A stretch of 64,000 nt of DNA, from the NCBI RefSeq assembly GCF_900199215.1, contig NZ_FZQA01000001.1, positions 895,313 through 959,312 on the forward strand. Direction: 5' to 3'. Under the pieces are notes generated by a model. That model saw only the letters and a program-made list of their open reading frames with translations, was not told the DNA's origin and searched no databases. The position numbers and the translations under genes were made by a program. Positions 61,356-64,000 of the stretch are shown here, one piece after another (position 1 is the first letter of the stretch; the number at the start of each line of letters is the position of its first letter). The DNA comes from Amphiplicatus metriothermophilus. Lineage in GTDB: Bacteria > Pseudomonadota > Alphaproteobacteria > Caulobacterales > Parvularculaceae.

Positions 61356-62234
61356 ATGAGGGTTCTGCTCTTCGGCGCGAACGGGCAGGTGGGGACGGAA
61401 ATCCGTCGTCGGGCGGGAGGCGACGTCGCGATCGTCGCTCTCGACCGGGCGCGCTGCGATCTGTCTCAGGCGGGTGCCGCGGCCCGCGCGATCGAGCGGG
61501 AGGCCTGCGACGCCGTCGTCAACGCCGCCGCCTACACCGCCGTCGACAGGGCCGAGAGCGAGCCCGATCTCGCCGGGCGGATCAACGCCGAAGCGCCGCG
61601 CGAGATGGCCGAGGCCGCGGCGGCGAAGAGGGTTCCGCTAATTCATCTGTCTACTGATTATGTTTTCGACGGAACGGCGTCGCGGCCCTATCGCGAAGAC
61701 GATCCGGTCGCGCCGCTGGGCGTCTACGGCGCGACGAAGCTGAAGGGCGAGGAGGCGGTCGCCGCCGGCGGCGGCGCCTATGCGATTTTGCGGCTGTCCT
61801 GGGTCTTCTCCGCACACGGATCGAATTTCGTGAAGACCATGCTGCGCCTTGCGCGCGAGCGGCCGGCCCTGCGCGTCGTCGCCGACCAGCGGGGCAAGCC
61901 GACGCCGGCGGCGGACGCCGCCGAAGCGGCGCTGCTCGTCGCGCGCGCGCTTCTCGCCGATCCCGCCAGGTCGGGGCTTTATCATTTCGCCGGCGACGCG
62001 CCGGCGAGCTGGGCGGATTTCGCCGAAGCGATCATGGCCGAGGCCGGGCTCGCCGTTCCGGTGGAGCGCATCGCGACGGCGGATTTCCCGACCCCCGCGC
62101 GCCGGCCGGCCTGGTCCGTGCTCGACACGGCGAAGTTCGAGCGGGTCTTCGCCCGGCCGGCGCCGTCCTGGCGCGCCGGGCTCGAATCCGTCGTCGCCGA
62201 GCTCGGCGCGCCCGAAAAGGAGGAAGGCCGATGA
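61356..62234 (+). CDS. rfbD: dTDP-4-dehydrorhamnose reductase
   Basis: 292 aa, last step of dTDP-L-rhamnose synthesis. NAD(P) motif [13 protein letters not shown] (3-15), [76 protein letters not shown] with Tyr-x3-Lys (YGATK), [21 protein letters not shown], and [21 protein letters not shown]. Its stop overlaps rfbA by ATGA. Confidence 0.95.
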   Translation: MRVLLFGANGQVGTEIRRRAGGDVAIVALDRARCDLSQAGAAARAIEREACDAVVNAAAYTAVDRAESEPDLAGRINAEAPREMAEAAAAKRVPLIHLSTDYVFDGTASRPYREDDPVAPLGVYGATKLKGEEAVAAGGGAYAILRLSWVFSAHGSNFVKTMLRLARERPALRVVADQRGKPTPAADAAEAALLVARALLADPARSGLYHFAGDAPASWADFAEAIMAEAGLAVPVERIATADFPTPARRPAWSVLDTAKFERVFARPAPSWRAGLESVVAELGAPEKEEGR

Positions 62235-63103
62235 AAGGCATCGTGCTCGCCGGGGGCTCCGGCACGCGGCTCCATCCGATCACGCGCGGCGTGTCGAAGC
62301 AGCTTCTGCCGATCTACGACAAGCCGATGGTCTATTATCCGATCAGCGTGCTGATGCTGGCCGGCATCCGCGAGATCCTCGTCATCACGACGCCGGAAGA
62401 CCGACCGAATTTCGAACGCCTGCTGGGCGACGGGGCCGAGTTGGGCGTGCGTTTTTCCTACGCCGTCCAGCCCCGGCCCGAAGGGCTCGCCCAGGCGTTC
62501 GTCATCGGGGAGGACTTCATCGCCGGCGACAGATGCGCCCTCGTTCTCGGCGACAACATCTTTTACGGCCACGGCCTGCAGGACCTGCTCGTCGAGGCGG
62601 CGAAGCTGACGCGCGGGGCTGAGATCTTCGCCTATCAGGTGGCGGACCCGGAGCGCTACGGGGTGGTCGAATTCGGCCCCGACGGGACCGTGCGCTCCAT
62701 CGAGGAAAAGCCGGCCAGGCCGAAGTCGCGCTTCGCCGCCACGGGGCTGTATTTTTACGACGAGACGGTCTGCGCGCGCGCGAAGGAGGTGAAGCCGTCG
62801 GCCCGCGGCGAGCTGGAGATCACCACGCTCAACGAGATGTACATGCGCGACGGGCTGCTGCGCGCGCACATGCTGGGCCGGGGCTTCGCCTGGCTCGACA
62901 CCGGCACGCATGAGTCGCTTCTCGAAGCGGCGCATTTCGTCCAGACCATCGAGGCGCGCCAGGGCCTCAAGATCGCCTGCCTCGAGGAGATCGCCTATCG
63001 GCGCGGCTGGATCGGCCGCGAGGCGCTTCTGGCGCTGGCGGGGCCGCTCATGAAGACCAGCTACGGGCGCTATCTCGCGCGCCTCGCGGACGGGGAGGAG
63101 TAG
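62231..63103 (+). CDS. rfbA: Glucose-1-phosphate thymidylyltransferase
   Basis: 290 aa, first step of dTDP-rhamnose synthesis. The nucleotidyltransferase signature [44 protein letters not shown] is at the N-terminus; [18 protein letters not shown] has the metal-binding Asp; [33 protein letters not shown] and [25 protein letters not shown] are further family segments. It ends the rfbB-rfbD-rfbA run. rfbC, the 3,5-epimerase, is not in the window and must lie elsewhere. The convergent methyltransferase ends 12 bp away. Confidence 0.96.
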   Translation: MKGIVLAGGSGTRLHPITRGVSKQLLPIYDKPMVYYPISVLMLAGIREILVITTPEDRPNFERLLGDGAELGVRFSYAVQPRPEGLAQAFVIGEDFIAGDRCALVLGDNIFYGHGLQDLLVEAAKLTRGAEIFAYQVADPERYGVVEFGPDGTVRSIEEKPARPKSRFAATGLYFYDETVCARAKEVKPSARGELEITTLNEMYMRDGLLRAHMLGRGFAWLDTGTHESLLEAAHFVQTIEARQGLKIACLEEIAYRRGWIGREALLALAGPLMKTSYGRYLARLADGEE

Positions 63104-63115
63104 AGGCGTTGAGAG

Positions 63116-63754
63116 CTATTTGTAGCGCGGATTGAAAAAAACGCGGCCGCCGCCTAATGCCTGCGCGGCCGGCCCCAAAAGAGGCGCGCCCGGAAGGACC
63201 GCCCGGTACCAAGTCTGGCGCGGATGGTGCCAGCCGACTGTTTCGGCCACGAGGCCCGTTTGGCGGCAGGCAGCGAGCACCGTTTCGCGCCGATATCTGA
63301 CGCATGACGGATAGGCCCAGCCTTTTTTTTCTTCCCCAGACAGACTCTTGGCGTATGACGAACTTTCCTCATCAATCGCTGTAAATAAGAACTGCCCATC
63401 GGGCTTAAGCTGATTTCTGATCACACGCAGCGCCATTTCAAATTGATCGAAACCAGTGTGAGAGAAGATAGATTGAGCAAGAACGCAATCGAAAGCGACG
63501 CCAGAATCATCGAATTGGAAATCTTCGCGCGCGCTGAATCGTGGTCGTTTGATCTTTGTGATATCCTGGCCGACTTCCTTTTCTAGCGCCGTACGCCATA
63601 GATGGGCGTTAGGCTCGATTCCGAAATATCGGTCCGGCAGCAAATACTGGATGAAGTATTTTCCGGCGCGCAAGGATCCGCACCCGACATCTAGAACCCG
63701 GTGCTCTTCCTGTAGACCGAGCGATATAGCCAGAGCGAACTGGGTCGCTCCCAT
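63116..63754 (-). CDS. Class I SAM methyltransferase, 5' end cut off by an IS
   Basis: 212 aa from ATG 63754, but the natural protein is longer. The frame stays open upstream for 44 more codons and encodes LEHDIIRSRALPAGSDHYRA and then YVGPPSQYDVMGATQF, a family-typical N-terminus with no ATG, GTG or TTG. At about 63860 it meets the end of an IS3-type element, so the native start was lost. The remaining core is intact: VLDVGCGSLRAGKYFIQYLLPDRYFGIEPN (motif I and II), FDCVLAQSIFSHTGFDQFEMALRVIRNQLKPDGQFLFTA. It is less GC-rich than its neighbours and probably belonged to the polysaccharide cluster. If expressed from ATG 63754, the front of the SAM domain would be missing only lightly. Confidence 0.75.
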   Translation of the reverse strand: MGATQFALAISLGLQEEHRVLDVGCGSLRAGKYFIQYLLPDRYFGIEPNAHLWRTALEKEVGQDITKIKRPRFSAREDFQFDDSGVAFDCVLAQSIFSHTGFDQFEMALRVIRNQLKPDGQFLFTAIDEESSSYAKSLSGEEKKGWAYPSCVRYRRETVLAACRQTGLVAETVGWHHPRQTWYRAVLPGAPLLGPAAQALGGGRVFFNPRYK

Positions 63755-63860
63755 TACATCATACTGTGACGGCGGTCCGACATATGCGCGGTAATGATCA
63801 CTGCCAGCCGGGAGGGCACGCGACCGTATTATATCGTGTTCCAGAGTAGTTTCGGCGGGC

Positions 63861-64000
63861 TGACCTGCTCCCCGGATTGTCCTCGTTCAGAAGTTGAGTC
63901 TGTTCCGGGTTTGGTCCTTCTCTGACCGGTTGTAGTATTCCCGCGGCGTGAGCCCGTCGAGGCTCGTATGCGGGCGGTGATGGTTGTAGTCGTCGCGCCA
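63861..64000. mobile_element. IS3-family insertion sequence, right part only
   Basis: The outer end TGACCTGCTCCCCGGATTG begins at 63861 with the TG of an IS3-type terminal repeat; the transposase stop is 26 bp inside. The sequence runs off the window, so the other end is not seen and the terminal repeat and target duplication cannot be compared. The insertion lies at the extreme 5' end of the methyltransferase gene. Confidence 0.65.
63887..64000 (-). CDS. IS3-family transposase, C-terminal end (start outside window)
   Basis: The last 37 codons: WRDDYNHHRPHTSLDGLTPR followed by EYYNRSEKDQTRNRLNF and a stop. The W-x2-DYN-x2-RPH-x2-L-x-G-x-x-P-x-x-Y pattern is the end of the DDE integrase domain in the OrfB transposase of IS3 elements. 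The catalytic Asp, Asp and Glu lie beyond the edge. Transcription proceeds from the right edge leftwards. Confidence 0.88.
   Translation of the reverse strand, partial: WRDDYNHHRPHTSLDGLTPREYYNRSEKDQTRNRLNF

Overview
The window is a 64-kb piece of a GC-rich (about two thirds G+C by eye) alphaproteobacterial chromosome. The evidence is a class I lysyl-tRNA synthetase, the cysG-DUF2849-cysI-DUF934-cysH sulfite-reduction operon, an OxyR-AhpC/AhpD locus, CtrA-like TTAA-N7-TTAA sites, a cluster of CcrM-type GANTC sites, and an L21 protein with a long tail. These point towards the Caulobacterales/Parvularculales/Hyphomonadaceae side of the class, but no rRNA is present to settle this. I see no tRNA, rRNA, CRISPR array or prophage. 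Almost all genes are ordinary chromosomal genes, densely packed with many 4-bp ATGA/GTGA overlaps.

Layout. 1-2.2 kb: end of a GT4 glycosyltransferase, a GT9-like protein and infC, which starts at ATA. 2.2-5.1 kb: a TerB-like protein divergent from class I lysK, then a convergent 1-Cys peroxiredoxin. 5.1-5.96 kb: the only long gene-poor stretch. 5.96-10.9 kb: the prkA-yeaH-spoVR stress operon. 10.9-15.1 kb: tyrA-hisC, a methyltransferase, gloB and a SnoaL-like protein. 15.1-21.8 kb: SLC13 permease, TPR protein, DUF952-pyrD, MATE pump, DUF2270 and a PPOX-fold protein. 21.9-25.4 kb: hisI, cysS, DUF389 membrane protein and an IscU-like scaffold. 25.6-32.05 kb: a GcvA-type LysR regulator divergent from the sulfite-reduction operon, which carries an extra glutathione-transferase gene.

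32.05-37.86 kb is a lower-GC block: a small secreted protein, a TPR/2OG-Fe(II) oxygenase and a large TonB-dependent receptor closed by a strong terminator. 37.96-43.3 kb: a methyltransferase, then ahpD, a TPR-sulfotransferase and ahpC, divergent from oxyR, with a four-half-site OxyR operator between ahpC and oxyR. 43.4-50.2 kb: a 32-residue membrane peptide, AI-2E transporter, pabB-pabA, lysA-lptM-argH and a TlpA thioredoxin. 50.3-58.7 kb: an unrecognised 558-aa lipoprotein, a KAS III enzyme, tag, ygfZ, pyrC, GtrA, rpmA-rplU and mtnP. 58.8-64 kb: surface-polysaccharide genes (GT2, rfbB-rfbD-rfbA; rfbC is not in the window), then a methyltransferase whose start has been removed by an IS3-family insertion running off the right edge.

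The most unusual signal is a dispersed family of intergenic palindromes at about 2.7, 4.4, 7.95, 13.85, 17.4 and 22.3 kb. Their arms are made of degenerate 7-bp units (CAACCTG, ACCTGAA, GATCCCT) that vary between copies while the inverted pairing is kept. In several copies the arm ends exactly at a start codon and no Shine-Dalgarno is visible there (lysK, yeaH, hisI). All calls were made by reading the sequence; no database search was possible.
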